From assembly GCF_000300875.1 (NCBI RefSeq), contig NZ_AMSG01000005.1, positions 1 to 64,000 of the forward strand: DNA of 64,000 nt. Direction: 5' to 3'. Below the pieces are notes generated by a model. That model had not been told where the DNA came from. It did no database searches and saw nothing but the letters and a program-made list of their open reading frames with translations. Origin of the DNA: Galbibacter marinus. Its GTDB lineage: Bacteria; Bacteroidota; Bacteroidia; Flavobacteriales; Flavobacteriaceae. Within the stretch, counting starts at the first letter, position 1. Each line of letters begins with the position of its first letter. Below are positions 18,131-27,312 of this stretch, in pieces. The position numbers were made by a program, and so were the translations under genes.

Positions 18131-18769
18131 ATGGTTTTAGACAAAGATACCGCCAAGAAAACAGCAGAACTTCTATTGCAAATTAATGCAATAAAGTTGA
18201 ATCCAAAAAATCCATTTACATGGGCCTCTGGATGGAAATCTCCTATTTATTGTGATAATCGTATTGTTCTTTCGTTTCCACCGATTCGAAATTACATTAG
18301 AGAACAAATGGCACACCAGTTGGAGGAACATTACGGAAAGCCTGATGTTATTGCAGGAGTAGCAACCGGAGCTATCGGTATAGGTATGCTTGTTGCAGAG
18401 TACATGAGCCTTCCATTTGTATATGTTCGACCTGAGCCAAAAAAACACGGGCGCGGCAATCAAATTGAAGGTTTCCTAGATCGAGGGCAAAATGTAGTGG
18501 TTGTAGAAGATCTTATCAGTACTGGTATGAGCAGCTTAAACGCCGTAAAGGCTTTAAAGGAACACGGAGCCGCTGTCAAGGGAATGATTGGGATTTTCTC
18601 CTATGGATTTGATGTTGCCTCTGAAAATTTTAAAACTCAAAACACTAATTTAATCACTTTGAGTAATTATGATCATCTATTGCAACAAGCCTTAGAGACC
18701 AAATACATTAGCGACTCGGATTTAATGACCCTACAACAGTGGAGATCCAATCCGCAAACTTGGAAATAA
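18131..18769 (+). CDS. pyrE: Orotate phosphoribosyltransferase
   Basis: 212 residues from the ATG at 18131 (MVLDKDTAKKTAELLL). The ORF track begins at 18002, but the added 43 residues are the antisense of the NUDIX gene and should be dropped. It condenses orotate with PRPP to OMP in pyrimidine synthesis. Key motifs: NPFTWASGWKSPIYCDNR near 22-39, the RPEPKKHGRGNQIEG flexible loop, and the PRPP-binding VVVVEDLISTGMSS near 122. The SRPBCC gene follows after 12 bp and is probably co-transcribed. Confidence 0.95.
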   Translation: MVLDKDTAKKTAELLLQINAIKLNPKNPFTWASGWKSPIYCDNRIVLSFPPIRNYIREQMAHQLEEHYGKPDVIAGVATGAIGIGMLVAEYMSLPFVYVRPEPKKHGRGNQIEGFLDRGQNVVVVEDLISTGMSSLNAVKALKEHGAAVKGMIGIFSYGFDVASENFKTQNTNLITLSNYDHLLQQALETKYISDSDLMTLQQWRSNPQTWK

Positions 18770-18781
18770 ACATAAGTTATC

Positions 18782-19177
18782 ATGAAATTAGAAACTCCAA
18801 ACAAAAGCATAAATAAGTCTTCCAAAGAATTGTATGAATTTCTAGAAGATGTTAAAAACTTTGAAAAGCTGATGCCTGAGAACATCAGTAAATTCGAAAT
18901 TCTTGGTGAAGATAAATTCCTATTTGCACTTAAAGGAATGCCTGAAATCGTGCTAAAAATGAAGGAGAAGACTCCTTATAGCAAGCTCGTTTTAGGTTCA
19001 GCTAGCGACAAAGTTCCTTTTACACTAACGGCAAACATCAATGAAGTGTCAGAAAGCACCTCTGAGGTGAATTTGGTGTTCGAAGGAGAATTCAACGCAA
19101 TGATGGGGATGATGATTAAAGGCCCTATTACAAACTTCATCAATACTCTTTCCGATAATATGACAAAAACGGTTTAA
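18782..19177 (+). CDS. SRPBCC (START-like) family protein
   Basis: 131-residue small helix-grip protein. The pattern LYEFLEDVKNFEKLMPENISKFE followed by alternating beta strands and a C-terminal helix (FINTLSDNMTKTV) is that of polyketide-cyclase/SRPBCC domains, which enclose hydrophobic ligands. No catalytic residues can be assigned. Its position 12 bp behind pyrE is an arrangement I recall from other flavobacteria, with no known mechanistic link. Confidence 0.8.
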   Translation: MKLETPNKSINKSSKELYEFLEDVKNFEKLMPENISKFEILGEDKFLFALKGMPEIVLKMKEKTPYSKLVLGSASDKVPFTLTANINEVSESTSEVNLVFEGEFNAMMGMMIKGPITNFINTLSDNMTKTV

Positions 19178-19362
19178 TACTATCATCATTATTTGATGTG
19201 GTGCGTTTAAATTCCCTGATCTAAGGACTTGCTACTTGCTCAGGCATCGTGAAAATATTAAGGCTAATCGAATTTTACGCACCTCTACTTTTTTACTTTC
19301 CATTGTTAAACATAGCACAGCGATATGTTGATCTATCCTTATGAGTAAAAATCCGCCGAATT

Positions 19363-20424
19363 CTATTTTGAATTACCTAGTTGGTCAATCACATTTTTAA
19401 CCTCTTGTTCTTTTGATTTAGGATAAATCAAAAGTTTATCATCGCGATCAATTACAATATAATCGTCTAAATCACGGATCACTACGATCTTTTCTTCTGA
19501 AGCATGAACCATATTACCGTGGCTATTCTCTAATTTAGCTTGGGCGCCAATAATGACATTTTGCTGTTGATCTTTTTCTAGTTCTTGATAAAGAGATCCC
19601 CACGTACCTAGATCATTCCAATCAAAATTTGCTGGTAGCACATAGATATTCTCTGAGCGCTCCATTATCGCATAATCAATAGAGATCTTTTCAAGTTCAG
19701 GGTAAGCGCGCTCAATGAATTCATCCTCCTTATCAGTGTTAAGCACTTGATATCCTTGTTCCAACTGCTGATACATCTTAGGTTGAAATTTCTTAAATGC
19801 ACCCAATACACTTTCCACATTCCAAATAAATATCCCTGCATTCCATAAAAAATTACCTTGGGCTAAAAAGGATTTCGCTGTCTGATAATCTGGTTTTTCT
19901 CTAAACTGTTCTACCTTCTTTATTGGCTGATCTGACTTTTCATATTGTATATATCCAAAGCCTGTATTTGGGAAGGTAGGCTTAATCCCTAGGGTCATCA
20001 ATACATCGTTTTTTTGACAATGGTCAAAACACAATTGAAGATCATCTAAGAACTTCGTTTCATTTTCGATCCAATGATCACTTGGAGCCACTACTAAAAC
20101 AGCATTCGGATCCATCTTTTTAATCTTCATGGAAGCATATAAAATACAAGGTGCAGTATTACGCATCGCAGGTTCTAATAGAAGTTGATGATCCTTCACA
20201 CCTTCGAGTTGCTCTTTCACAAGTTCTCCGTACTGTGCATTTGTAAGTATCAAAATATTTTTACTTGGGATCATCCTTTTCAACCGCCGGTAAGTCGTTT
20301 GAATAAGGGTCTCCCCTGTACCTAAAATATCGTGAAATTGTTTAGGTAATTCTGAGGTACTTAAGGGCCAAAATCTCGATCCAATACCTCCTGCCATTAA
20401 TATTGCGTAGTAGTTACTATTCAT
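19363..20424 (-). CDS. manC: Mannose-1-phosphate guanylyltransferase
   Basis: 353 residues from the ATG at 20424 (MNSNYYAILMAGG); the track adds one TTG codon. It makes GDP-mannose from GTP and mannose-1-phosphate for surface glycans. Signature LMAGGIGSRFWPLST (pyrophosphorylase loop) lies at 8-22, then VAPSDHWIE near 115 and FREKPDYQTA near 172. The C-terminal mannose-6-phosphate isomerase domain of bifunctional enzymes is absent, so it is the single-function type; the symbol is by homology class. It starts 3 bp after the sprT-like stop, so the genes are coupled. Confidence 0.9.
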   Translation of the reverse strand: MNSNYYAILMAGGIGSRFWPLSTSELPKQFHDILGTGETLIQTTYRRLKRMIPSKNILILTNAQYGELVKEQLEGVKDHQLLLEPAMRNTAPCILYASMKIKKMDPNAVLVVAPSDHWIENETKFLDDLQLCFDHCQKNDVLMTLGIKPTFPNTGFGYIQYEKSDQPIKKVEQFREKPDYQTAKSFLAQGNFLWNAGIFIWNVESVLGAFKKFQPKMYQQLEQGYQVLNTDKEDEFIERAYPELEKISIDYAIMERSENIYVLPANFDWNDLGTWGSLYQELEKDQQQNVIIGAQAKLENSHGNMVHASEEKIVVIRDLDDYIVIDRDDKLLIYPKSKEQEVKNVIDQLGNSK

Positions 20425-20427
20425 CAA

Positions 20428-21027
20428 TCAATTACTAATTAATTCAACTTCAGCATTGGGTTGAAACAAATACACTTTTCCAGTGGCCATTTCAACGCAT
20501 TCATAACGCTTAGTAAGTTTATTTCCCTTCTTATAAATCTTTCCATTATGCAATCTAAAAACGCTGCCAGTAGGGAGTTCAAATATATAATTTTTATCAG
20601 TACTCGGGTCATATTCTTTCAGTGCAATAGACAAATGAGCATCGGTATCACTACTAGCGGTAGGGTTCCTAAAATGCCTAGCGAGAAGAGGCAGCAATGT
20701 GGGCGGGAACACGCTTGGATTTATAAAAGGAAGCATGAGTTTTTGAAAGGTTCTCTTCCATTCTATCCCATGTGGTTTAATTCTCCTCCCATGGTTTTCG
20801 AAGGCTGCTAAATGGGCAATTTCATGAATAAGTGTCATTAGAAAACGGTACTTGTTTAAGTTCGAGTTAACCGTGATCTGATGACTACCATCAGGGTACC
20901 TCCTATAATCACCATGACGAGTCACCCGCTGATTGACAATTTTAAGATGGACATGATTTGTCTTAATTAAGTCAATACAGGGATCAACTGCTCTCTCAGG
21001 AAGATATTTCAGTAAAACATCCCTCAT
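20428..21027 (-). CDS. SprT-like zinc metalloprotease domain protein
   Basis: 199 residues. The zinc motif HEIAH is near residue 66, followed by the third ligand region HGRRIKPHGIEWKRTFQKLM, as in SprT/Spartan-type domains. Spartan cleaves DNA-protein crosslinks in eukaryotes; the bacterial role is less clear. The C-terminal part (FELPTGSVFRLHNGKIYKKG...RYECVEMATGKVYLF) is a small beta domain typical of the bacterial form but lacks an obvious Cys4 zinc ribbon. It lies in a run of minus-strand genes (SDR, sprT-like, manC) with short gaps. Confidence 0.87.
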   Translation of the reverse strand: MRDVLLKYLPERAVDPCIDLIKTNHVHLKIVNQRVTRHGDYRRYPDGSHQITVNSNLNKYRFLMTLIHEIAHLAAFENHGRRIKPHGIEWKRTFQKLMLPFINPSVFPPTLLPLLARHFRNPTASSDTDAHLSIALKEYDPSTDKNYIFELPTGSVFRLHNGKIYKKGNKLTKRYECVEMATGKVYLFQPNAEVELISN

Positions 21028-21037
21028 AGAAAAACAA

Positions 21038-21721
21038 TTACGGGGTACTATTACTTACCTGGAGCATTTTACCATTGTAAAACTGATGCCCTGAGAGTGA
21101 AAAATCAGCAATATACTTTGCCATATCCCATGCTGAAGTATTTACCTGAAAACCTGGAAAAGCTTCCTCTAACATTTCTGTTTGCACTGCCCCTAAGGCC
21201 AATACATTAAAACAAGGCCCAGATTCCTTATATTCTTCAGCTAAAAGTTCTGTTAGGGTAATCACAGCACCTTTTGATGAACTATAAGCTGCAAGACCGG
21301 GGAACTTTACACTGCCTTGAACCCCACCCATACTACTGATACTCAACACATGACCATCTTTAGGCATATAGGGGATTATAAGCTGAGTAATACTAGCAAG
21401 TCCAATGATATTAACATCATAAACTTTTTTAAAATCTTCCCTGCTCAGCTCTGAAAATGGCTTATTGATTAATGCACCTGCATTATTAATTAGTACATCA
21501 ACACTCCCCCAATGATTTTTAATAAAGCCATCCAATATGGTTAAATCCTCCTCTTTACGAAGATCAAAATCAATTGCATCAACGCCATCAAGGGCTAATT
21601 CTTTCACAGGTTTTGAATTCCGTGAAAGCGCTAACACCTTATGCCCTTTTTCGGTTAAGATTTTAACCAATTCTAATCCTATGCCACGGCTACTCCCCGT
21701 AACAATAATATGTTTAGCCAT
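21038..21721 (-). CDS. SDR family NAD(P)-dependent oxidoreductase
   Basis: 227-residue classical short-chain dehydrogenase. Cofactor loop TGSSRGIG near 8, NNAG near 84, catalytic Ser in SISSMGG near 133 and catalytic YSSSK near 146. The basic residue after the glycine loop (SSRG) favours NADP(H). The substrate cannot be inferred. It is 10 bp upstream of the SprT-like gene on the same strand and 17 bp behind the M28 peptidase. Confidence 0.88.
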   Translation of the reverse strand: MAKHIIVTGSSRGIGLELVKILTEKGHKVLALSRNSKPVKELALDGVDAIDFDLRKEEDLTILDGFIKNHWGSVDVLINNAGALINKPFSELSREDFKKVYDVNIIGLASITQLIIPYMPKDGHVLSISSMGGVQGSVKFPGLAAYSSSKGAVITLTELLAEEYKESGPCFNVLALGAVQTEMLEEAFPGFQVNTSAWDMAKYIADFSLSGHQFYNGKMLQVSNSTP

Positions 21722-21738
21722 ATATCAAACTACTTTTT

Positions 21739-22677
21739 CTAATTAAATTTTATCTCATGCTCTTTAGCGTTGGTCATTTTCTCAAGAACTGGCAGGCTGG
21801 TGTTAATTACTTTAGCCATGTGATTGAAATCCATTTCGCTAATCTCATCATCGACATGATGATAGTAAGGGTAATTTTCAAAATCAAAAGTACATACCGT
21901 TTGCGCTGGCACCTTAAACTCTTGATAAAAAGGATAGTTATCGGAACGCTTAAAAAGGTTGTACTCGGCTGCTTTAGGCAAAAACCCAAAAGCTTCCGCC
22001 CCAGCATATGTGTTCATTACAGAAGCCATAGTAGACTCATTATACCCTGTAATATAGGTGAGTTCTTCTCGTTGCATCGGAACTCCAATCATTTCAAAAT
22101 TCAGCATAAAATAAAGTGGCATGTTTTGATCTTTTAACTTTTTAGCCAAATGCTTTGATCCTAAAAGCCCTTTTTCCTCGGCTGAAAACAGTACAAATAA
22201 CATACTTCGTTTATTGGTATTGTTGTTTCCAAAATACTTTGCTAATTCAATAACAGCACTTGTACCCGAGGCATTATCATTAGCCCCATTGGCAAGTGAA
22301 TCTCCACCAACTGGTTTACCCTGCCCAATATGATCGTAGTGCGCTCCAACAATAACAAATTCTTCTTTGAATTGCGGATCATTACCCTCTACCCAACCTA
22401 CAACATTATATGCGGGCTGCTCATAATTGGTAAGGGTATCCCCATAAGTTTCAAAATACGGTTTAACCCCGTTTTGACTAAAAATATTTTCAATATAGGC
22501 TGCAGACTCTGCTATTCCTTCCCCACCGGTATCTCTACCTTCCCTCTGGTCGGAGGCTAAGAAATTCATATGTTTAGCAACCTGATCTGGGGTTACTTGA
22601 TAGTTTTTCTCCGCTACACTTGTGGTGCTCTTACATCCTATAACTAGCAGAGCAAGTACAATTATTATTTTGTTCAT
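21739..22677 (-). CDS. M28 family zinc peptidase, lipoprotein
   Basis: 312 residues. A lipobox (LLVIGC, Cys near 15) predicts a lipid-anchored envelope protein. Co-catalytic zinc motifs are clear: GAHYDHIG near 112, NGANDNASG near 130 and SAEEKGLLGS near 166, with FEMIG and HHVDDE later. M28 enzymes are aminopeptidases or glutaminyl-cyclase-like; peptide scavenging at the cell surface is likely. It follows the terminator of the pyruvate dehydrogenase genes and leads the SDR/SprT/ManC run. A second, unrelated M28 lipoprotein is at 58.1 kb. Confidence 0.9.
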   Translation of the reverse strand: MNKIIIVLALLVIGCKSTTSVAEKNYQVTPDQVAKHMNFLASDQREGRDTGGEGIAESAAYIENIFSQNGVKPYFETYGDTLTNYEQPAYNVVGWVEGNDPQFKEEFVIVGAHYDHIGQGKPVGGDSLANGANDNASGTSAVIELAKYFGNNNTNKRSMLFVLFSAEEKGLLGSKHLAKKLKDQNMPLYFMLNFEMIGVPMQREELTYITGYNESTMASVMNTYAGAEAFGFLPKAAEYNLFKRSDNYPFYQEFKVPAQTVCTFDFENYPYYHHVDDEISEMDFNHMAKVINTSLPVLEKMTNAKEHEIKFN

Positions 22678-22703
22678 CAGTAGTTGTCTTATGATTTAAA
22701 TAT

Positions 22704-22732
22704 ACCAAAAATCCCGCATTAAGCGGGACTTT
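22704..22732 (-). terminator. Intrinsic terminator after pyruvate dehydrogenase E2
   Basis: Minus strand: GTCCCGC, short AT loop, GCGGGAT, then TTTTT. The stem is about 7 bp with one G-T pair. It lies between the E2 stop and the M28 peptidase start, separating the two transcription units. Confidence 0.7.
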
Positions 22733-22760
22733 GTATCATTAATTAATAACGAATTGCTAA

Positions 22761-24407
22761 TTAAGCTAGCATCGTTACTGGGTTTTCAATATAAGCTTGT
22801 AGAGTTTGCAAGAATTGCGCCCCCGTTGCACCGTCAACCGTTCTGTGATCACATGCCAATGTTAACTTCATGGTATGACCTACAACAATCTCACCGTTCT
22901 TAACCACTGGTTTTTCAACGATTGCTCCAACAGATAAAATTGCTGAATTTGGCTGATTGATAATAGAGGTAAATTCTTGAATTCCAAACATTCCTAAATT
23001 AGAAACAGTAAAAGTACTGCCTTCCATCTCTTGAGGAGTAATTTTTTTGTTTCTAGCCTTTCCTGCCAACTCTCTAACATTGCCTCCGATTTGCGTCAAG
23101 GACATTTGGTCAGCGAATTTCAATACTGGTACTAAAAGTCCTTCATCCACCGCTACAGCAACACCGATATGAACATGGTGATTGTACTTTGTCACATCAT
23201 CCTTCCATGTTGTATTTACTTGTGGATGCTTTTTAAGTGCCATTGCACAAGCCTTCACGACCATATCATTGAATGAAACCTTAATATCAGGTAGTGCATT
23301 AATCTGAGACCTAGAAGCCATTGCAGTACTCATATCTACCTCTATAGTTAGGTAATAATGAGGCGCTGAATATTTAGACTCCGCTAAACGTTTAGCAATA
23401 GTCTTACGCATTTGCGAATTTTTCTTTTCTTCAACGTGCTCTTCCCCTGCAGGAACAAATGGTGCGGCTGCAGAAGCTATATCACTAGCCTGATCAGTTT
23501 TTACTTCAGGATCTTTAGCCGAAGGTGTATAATTCTCTACATCTTTCTTAACGATCCTTCCGTTTTCACCGCTTCCTTTTAATTGACTTAGGTCAATTCC
23601 TTTTTCTTCAGCAATTTTCTTAGCAAGTGGTGAAGCAAAAATTCTTCCACCAGCACTATTGCTGTCAGTTGATTCTTTTGGCTTTTCTTCTTTTTCTTGT
23701 TCTTGTGATTTATCAGCAACTTTCTCAGCCTTAGGAGATGAAGCTGCTGCGCTACCTCCTCCTTTAACTGAAGCGAGAACAGCCTCTACATCGGTCCCAT
23801 CAGGGCCAATAATAGCCAATACATCATCTACTGGCGCAGATTGTCCTTCTTCTATTCCAACATACAATAAGGTACCATTATAGAAAGATTCAAATTCCAT
23901 GGTCGCCTTATCGGTTTCGATTTCGGCTAGGATATCACCTTCTTCAACTTCATCTCCAACCTTTTTAAGCCATGAGGCTACGGTTCCTTCCTCCATGGTA
24001 TCACTTAAGCGTGGCATGGTTACAACCTCAACACCTTCTGGCACTTCACCACCAGCAGCCTCTTGAGACTCCTGAGCCGATTCTTCTTCTTTTGGAGCCT
24101 CAGACTTGGCCTGGTCTTTAGTATCTTCTTTGGCACCACCACCAGAGATCAGTCCTGAAATATCTTCTCCTTCTTCACCAATGATGGCTAAGAGAGAATC
24201 TACTGGAGCACCATCTCCTTCTTGGATTCCAATATGTAATAAGGTACCCTCATAAAAAGATTCAAACTCCATGGTAGCCTTATCGGTTTCTATCTCGGCG
24301 AGGATATCCCCCTCTTCAACTTTGTCTCCTACGTTTTTCAACCACTTAGCAACAACACCTTCCTCCATGGTATCGCTGAGTCGTGGCATATTAATAATTT
24401 CTGCCAT
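22761..24407 (-). CDS. Pyruvate dehydrogenase E2 (dihydrolipoamide acetyltransferase)
   Basis: 548 residues: two lipoyl domains (about 1-80 and 130-205, each with EIETDKATMEFESF, the Lys being lipoylated), acidic/Ala-rich linkers, a peripheral subunit-binding domain (about 255-292, RIFASPLAKKIAEEKGIDLSQLKGSG) and the acetyltransferase core (about 320-548) with active-site DHRTVDG near 521. The two lipoyl domains are nearly identical over long blocks, indicating duplication or gene conversion. It lies 5 bp after E1-alpha. Neither E1-beta nor E3 is in the window. Confidence 0.94.
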   Translation of the reverse strand: MAEIINMPRLSDTMEEGVVAKWLKNVGDKVEEGDILAEIETDKATMEFESFYEGTLLHIGIQEGDGAPVDSLLAIIGEEGEDISGLISGGGAKEDTKDQAKSEAPKEEESAQESQEAAGGEVPEGVEVVTMPRLSDTMEEGTVASWLKKVGDEVEEGDILAEIETDKATMEFESFYNGTLLYVGIEEGQSAPVDDVLAIIGPDGTDVEAVLASVKGGGSAAASSPKAEKVADKSQEQEKEEKPKESTDSNSAGGRIFASPLAKKIAEEKGIDLSQLKGSGENGRIVKKDVENYTPSAKDPEVKTDQASDIASAAAPFVPAGEEHVEEKKNSQMRKTIAKRLAESKYSAPHYYLTIEVDMSTAMASRSQINALPDIKVSFNDMVVKACAMALKKHPQVNTTWKDDVTKYNHHVHIGVAVAVDEGLLVPVLKFADQMSLTQIGGNVRELAGKARNKKITPQEMEGSTFTVSNLGMFGIQEFTSIINQPNSAILSVGAIVEKPVVKNGEIVVGHTMKLTLACDHRTVDGATGAQFLQTLQAYIENPVTMLA

Positions 24408-24412
24408 TGTTC

Positions 24413-25411
24413 TTAAAGTTTATGTGGTAAAAATGGATAATCTTCTTGTTCGTACACAGCGTCGTACATAATGTTCTTTTCTGGGAACGGTGACTCTTCA
24501 GCGAATTTTTCACATTCACTAACTCTGGCCTTCACACTTTTATCAATCTCTTTTAATTCAGATTCTTTGGCGTATTTCTTTTTAAGAATAATATCCTTTA
24601 CTTGTGTAATTGGGTCAATTTTTTTGTATTCTTCAACCTCTTCTTTGGTACGATAGTGTTGTGCATCACTCATAGAGTGTCCACGATATCTATAGGTTTT
24701 CATTTCTAAGAATGTAGGCCCTCCCCCTTTACGAGCTCTTTCAACAGCTTCGTGTACAGCTTCTGCTACTTTAACAGGATCCATACCATCCACTGGACCA
24801 CAAGGCATATCAAATCCTAGTCCAAGTTTCCAGATTTCTTGTTCTTTGGAAGTTCTTGCCACAGATGTTCCCATGGCATATCCGTTATTTTCACAAATGA
24901 AAACAACAGGTAAATTCCACAACATAGCAAGATTAAAAGTTTCGTGTAAGGAACCTTGTCGTACTGCTCCATCACCCATATAACAAAGGGTCACTCCTTC
25001 TCTTTTGAAGTATTTATCAGCAAATGCAAGTCCAGCTCCTAATGGAATTTGTCCACCGACAATTCCATGTCCTCCATAAAAGTTATGTTCTTTCGAAAAG
25101 ATATGCATCGAACCTCCAAGACCTTGGGAAGTTCCAGTCGCCTTTCCATATAATTCAGCCATCACCCTCTTAGGATCAACTCCCATTCCAATGGGCTGAA
25201 CGTGATTCCTATAGGCGGTGATCAATTTGTCGGTTTTGGGATTAATGGCATGCAGCGTTCCAGCTAAAATAGCCTCTTGTCCATTATACAGATGAAGAAA
25301 TCCTCGAACTTTTTGCTGAATGTATACTGCAGCTAATTTATCCTCAAACTTTCTCCAAAACAGCATGTCCTCATACCATTTCAAGTAAACTTCTTTTGTA
25401 ACTTTTTTCAT
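24413..25411 (-). CDS. pdhA: Pyruvate dehydrogenase E1 component alpha subunit
   Basis: 332 residues. Thiamine diphosphate site: GDGAVRQGSLHETFNLAMLW near 142 ending in ENNGYAMGT, the GDG...NN motif. The loop YRYRGHSMSDAQHYRT near 252 carries the serine(s) that are phosphorylated in mitochondrial E1. It decarboxylates pyruvate together with the E1-beta subunit, which is not encoded here, so the beta gene must be elsewhere. E2 follows after 5 bp. Confidence 0.94.
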   Translation of the reverse strand: MKKVTKEVYLKWYEDMLFWRKFEDKLAAVYIQQKVRGFLHLYNGQEAILAGTLHAINPKTDKLITAYRNHVQPIGMGVDPKRVMAELYGKATGTSQGLGGSMHIFSKEHNFYGGHGIVGGQIPLGAGLAFADKYFKREGVTLCYMGDGAVRQGSLHETFNLAMLWNLPVVFICENNGYAMGTSVARTSKEQEIWKLGLGFDMPCGPVDGMDPVKVAEAVHEAVERARKGGGPTFLEMKTYRYRGHSMSDAQHYRTKEEVEEYKKIDPITQVKDIILKKKYAKESELKEIDKSVKARVSECEKFAEESPFPEKNIMYDAVYEQEDYPFLPHKL

Positions 25412-25561
25412 TTATATTTTTCTTTTTGCAAAAACATGAATACCCCATCAAAGGAGACGAATCACTTTTAAAAATAACAAAGCTTTTTCAAAAGCACTAC
25501 AAAAGTAGCGTTTTAAGTACAAAGAGTAAAAATGAATTAAACCTTTTATCTAAGATTTTTG

Positions 25562-26053
25562 TTAAATAAGATTTAAAGTAGCTTTCCCAAAGGTCAACGG
25601 AAGTAAATCTTTTACAGAATCTGCCTTAACTACCTTGCCGGTCTCGCCCATAAAATAAATCGCAATTGGTTGATTTTGATTCTCTTCGTATTCAAAAATG
25701 GATTGACGACAACCACCACATGGCGGTGTGGGAGTTAATACTGCAAAATTATCGGAAGCCGCAGAAACGAACAAGCTTAAAATTTTAACCCCAGGATATA
25801 AGGTGCCAGCTTGATTTATAGCCACACGCTCAGCGCACATCCCAGATGGAAATACGGCATTCTCTTGATTAGTACCAAGGACAACCTCTCCGTTTTCGAG
25901 TTCTAAAGCCACACCAACTTTAAATTTAGAATATGGCGCATAGGCTTTACTTCTTATATTCACCGCTTTTATCATAAACTCTTTCTGTTGCTCGGAAAGT
26001 TCGCTTACAGAATCATATACCGTTAGGGTTGTATTAATCTCAAGTTTTTTCAT
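25562..26053 (-). CDS. cdd: Cytidine deaminase
   Basis: 163 residues. Converts cytidine and deoxycytidine to uridines for salvage. The zinc site is complete: CAERVAINQ near 74 (Cys ligand and catalytic Glu) and PCGGCRQ near 111 (two Cys). The Cys-type first ligand and short length indicate the homotetrameric class. It lies 48 bp downstream of porV and about 150 bp ahead of pdhA on the same strand. Confidence 0.94.
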   Translation of the reverse strand: MKKLEINTTLTVYDSVSELSEQQKEFMIKAVNIRSKAYAPYSKFKVGVALELENGEVVLGTNQENAVFPSGMCAERVAINQAGTLYPGVKILSLFVSAASDNFAVLTPTPPCGGCRQSIFEYEENQNQPIAIYFMGETGKVVKADSVKDLLPLTFGKATLNLI

Positions 26054-26101
26054 ATTTTGATCTTATAAGTAAAGCAAATTACGAAATATTTCCCTTAACT
26101 T

Positions 26102-27259
26102 TTAATTGTAATACGGATCACCGAAATTAAAACTCACAGAAAACCGCAATGTGTTTTCTAACGGGTTGCGAAGATCAGAGGTAGAAAACAAATACGAAAA
26201 ATCTATTACAGCGGTCCTAAAATTAAAACCCGCTCCAAGAGTAAAAAACTGCCTAAACCCCTTTAAATCACTCTCATGAAAGTAACCAGTACGAAGTGCA
26301 AGTGCATCGTTGTAACGGTATTCTAACCCAAGGGCCCAGGTGATTTCTTTTAACTCTTCACTAAAACCATCTTGTGCATCTCCAAAGGAAGAAAACATTC
26401 CGTTAAGAAAACTCTTAGTATAAAAATCATCATTGATATCAATGTCTCCATCCTGATCAGAATCACTAGGAGACGGTACCAACAACTTATTGAATTCAAC
26501 ATGCACACCCAATTCACTCACGGGGCTGAAAATAAAATCAAAACCACCACCAAGTTTTAAATTGGTTGGTAAATAACTTTCTCTCCCTTCTTCATCGTAT
26601 TTAAGCTTTGGCCCTACATTAGATAAATTAAATCCTGCTAACCACCGACCATTAAAACTATTATAAGCAATGTCTCTGGATCTAAAATACCCAGCTACAT
26701 CCACCGCACCAGAACTCGCTGCAGAAGCATCAATGTTTTCAGTTTGTATTTTAAGGTCAGAGCGCAAATATCGTGCTGCCACTGCCATAGAGAAAGTTTC
26801 ACTTAATTTAAGAGCATAGGATACATCAAAGGCCAATTCATTAGGACGTTCAATAATAGGTGCCATCCCACTGTGGTATCCTGCTTCTGTGATTTTCTCA
26901 ATATCCCCTAGACTAAAATATCTTAAACTCGCAGCCCACGAACTACGGTCGTCAATTTTATTATAGAAAGTCAGATTTAAAAGCGCAATATCATTGACTA
27001 GTTTACTCAGATAAGGCGTATAGCTCATACCCACTCCCATGGCCTGTGTAGCAAAGGCGTATTTCGCTGGATTCCACTGCTGGGAAAACACATCAGTTGG
27101 GGTGGCAATACCAACTTCCCCCATTCCACCAGCACGAGCATCTGATGCAATGGCTAAAAATGGAACTGCAGTACTGATGACACGATATTCGGTATTATCT
27201 TGAGCTATCACAGGGAATGAATAAAGTAACAGACTGATTAGTAGGAGGGTATATTTCAT
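26102..27259 (-). CDS. porV: Type IX secretion outer membrane protein PorV
   Basis: 385 residues with a signal peptide (LLLISLLLYSFPVIAQ) followed by the PorV-specific TAVPFLAIASDARAGGMGEVGIAT and WNPAKYAFA, and a 14-stranded FadL-like barrel ending in an aromatic strand (RFSVSFNFGDPYYN). In Flavobacterium and Porphyromonas PorV binds C-terminal-domain cargo and shuttles it from SprA/Sov to the PorU sortase. Its usual partner porU, which I recall immediately upstream in F. johnsoniae, is missing here. A full consensus promoter lies just upstream. Confident identification. Confidence 0.93.
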   Translation of the reverse strand: MKYTLLLISLLLYSFPVIAQDNTEYRVISTAVPFLAIASDARAGGMGEVGIATPTDVFSQQWNPAKYAFATQAMGVGMSYTPYLSKLVNDIALLNLTFYNKIDDRSSWAASLRYFSLGDIEKITEAGYHSGMAPIIERPNELAFDVSYALKLSETFSMAVAARYLRSDLKIQTENIDASAASSGAVDVAGYFRSRDIAYNSFNGRWLAGFNLSNVGPKLKYDEEGRESYLPTNLKLGGGFDFIFSPVSELGVHVEFNKLLVPSPSDSDQDGDIDINDDFYTKSFLNGMFSSFGDAQDGFSEELKEITWALGLEYRYNDALALRTGYFHESDLKGFRQFFTLGAGFNFRTAVIDFSYLFSTSDLRNPLENTLRFSVSFNFGDPYYN

Positions 27260-27281
27260 TAGGTCATTTGGTTTCTTAAAA

Positions 27282-27312
27282 CAAATATAATTTTAAATTG
27301 ACGTTTTACAAA
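27282..27312 (-). promoter_or_regulatory. Consensus promoter of porV
   Basis: Minus strand TTTG (27312-27309), 19-nt spacer, TATATTTG (27289-27282): a perfect Bacteroidota primary-sigma promoter. The leader to the porV ATG is about 15-20 nt, which shows porV is the first gene of its transcript. Confidence 0.85.
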
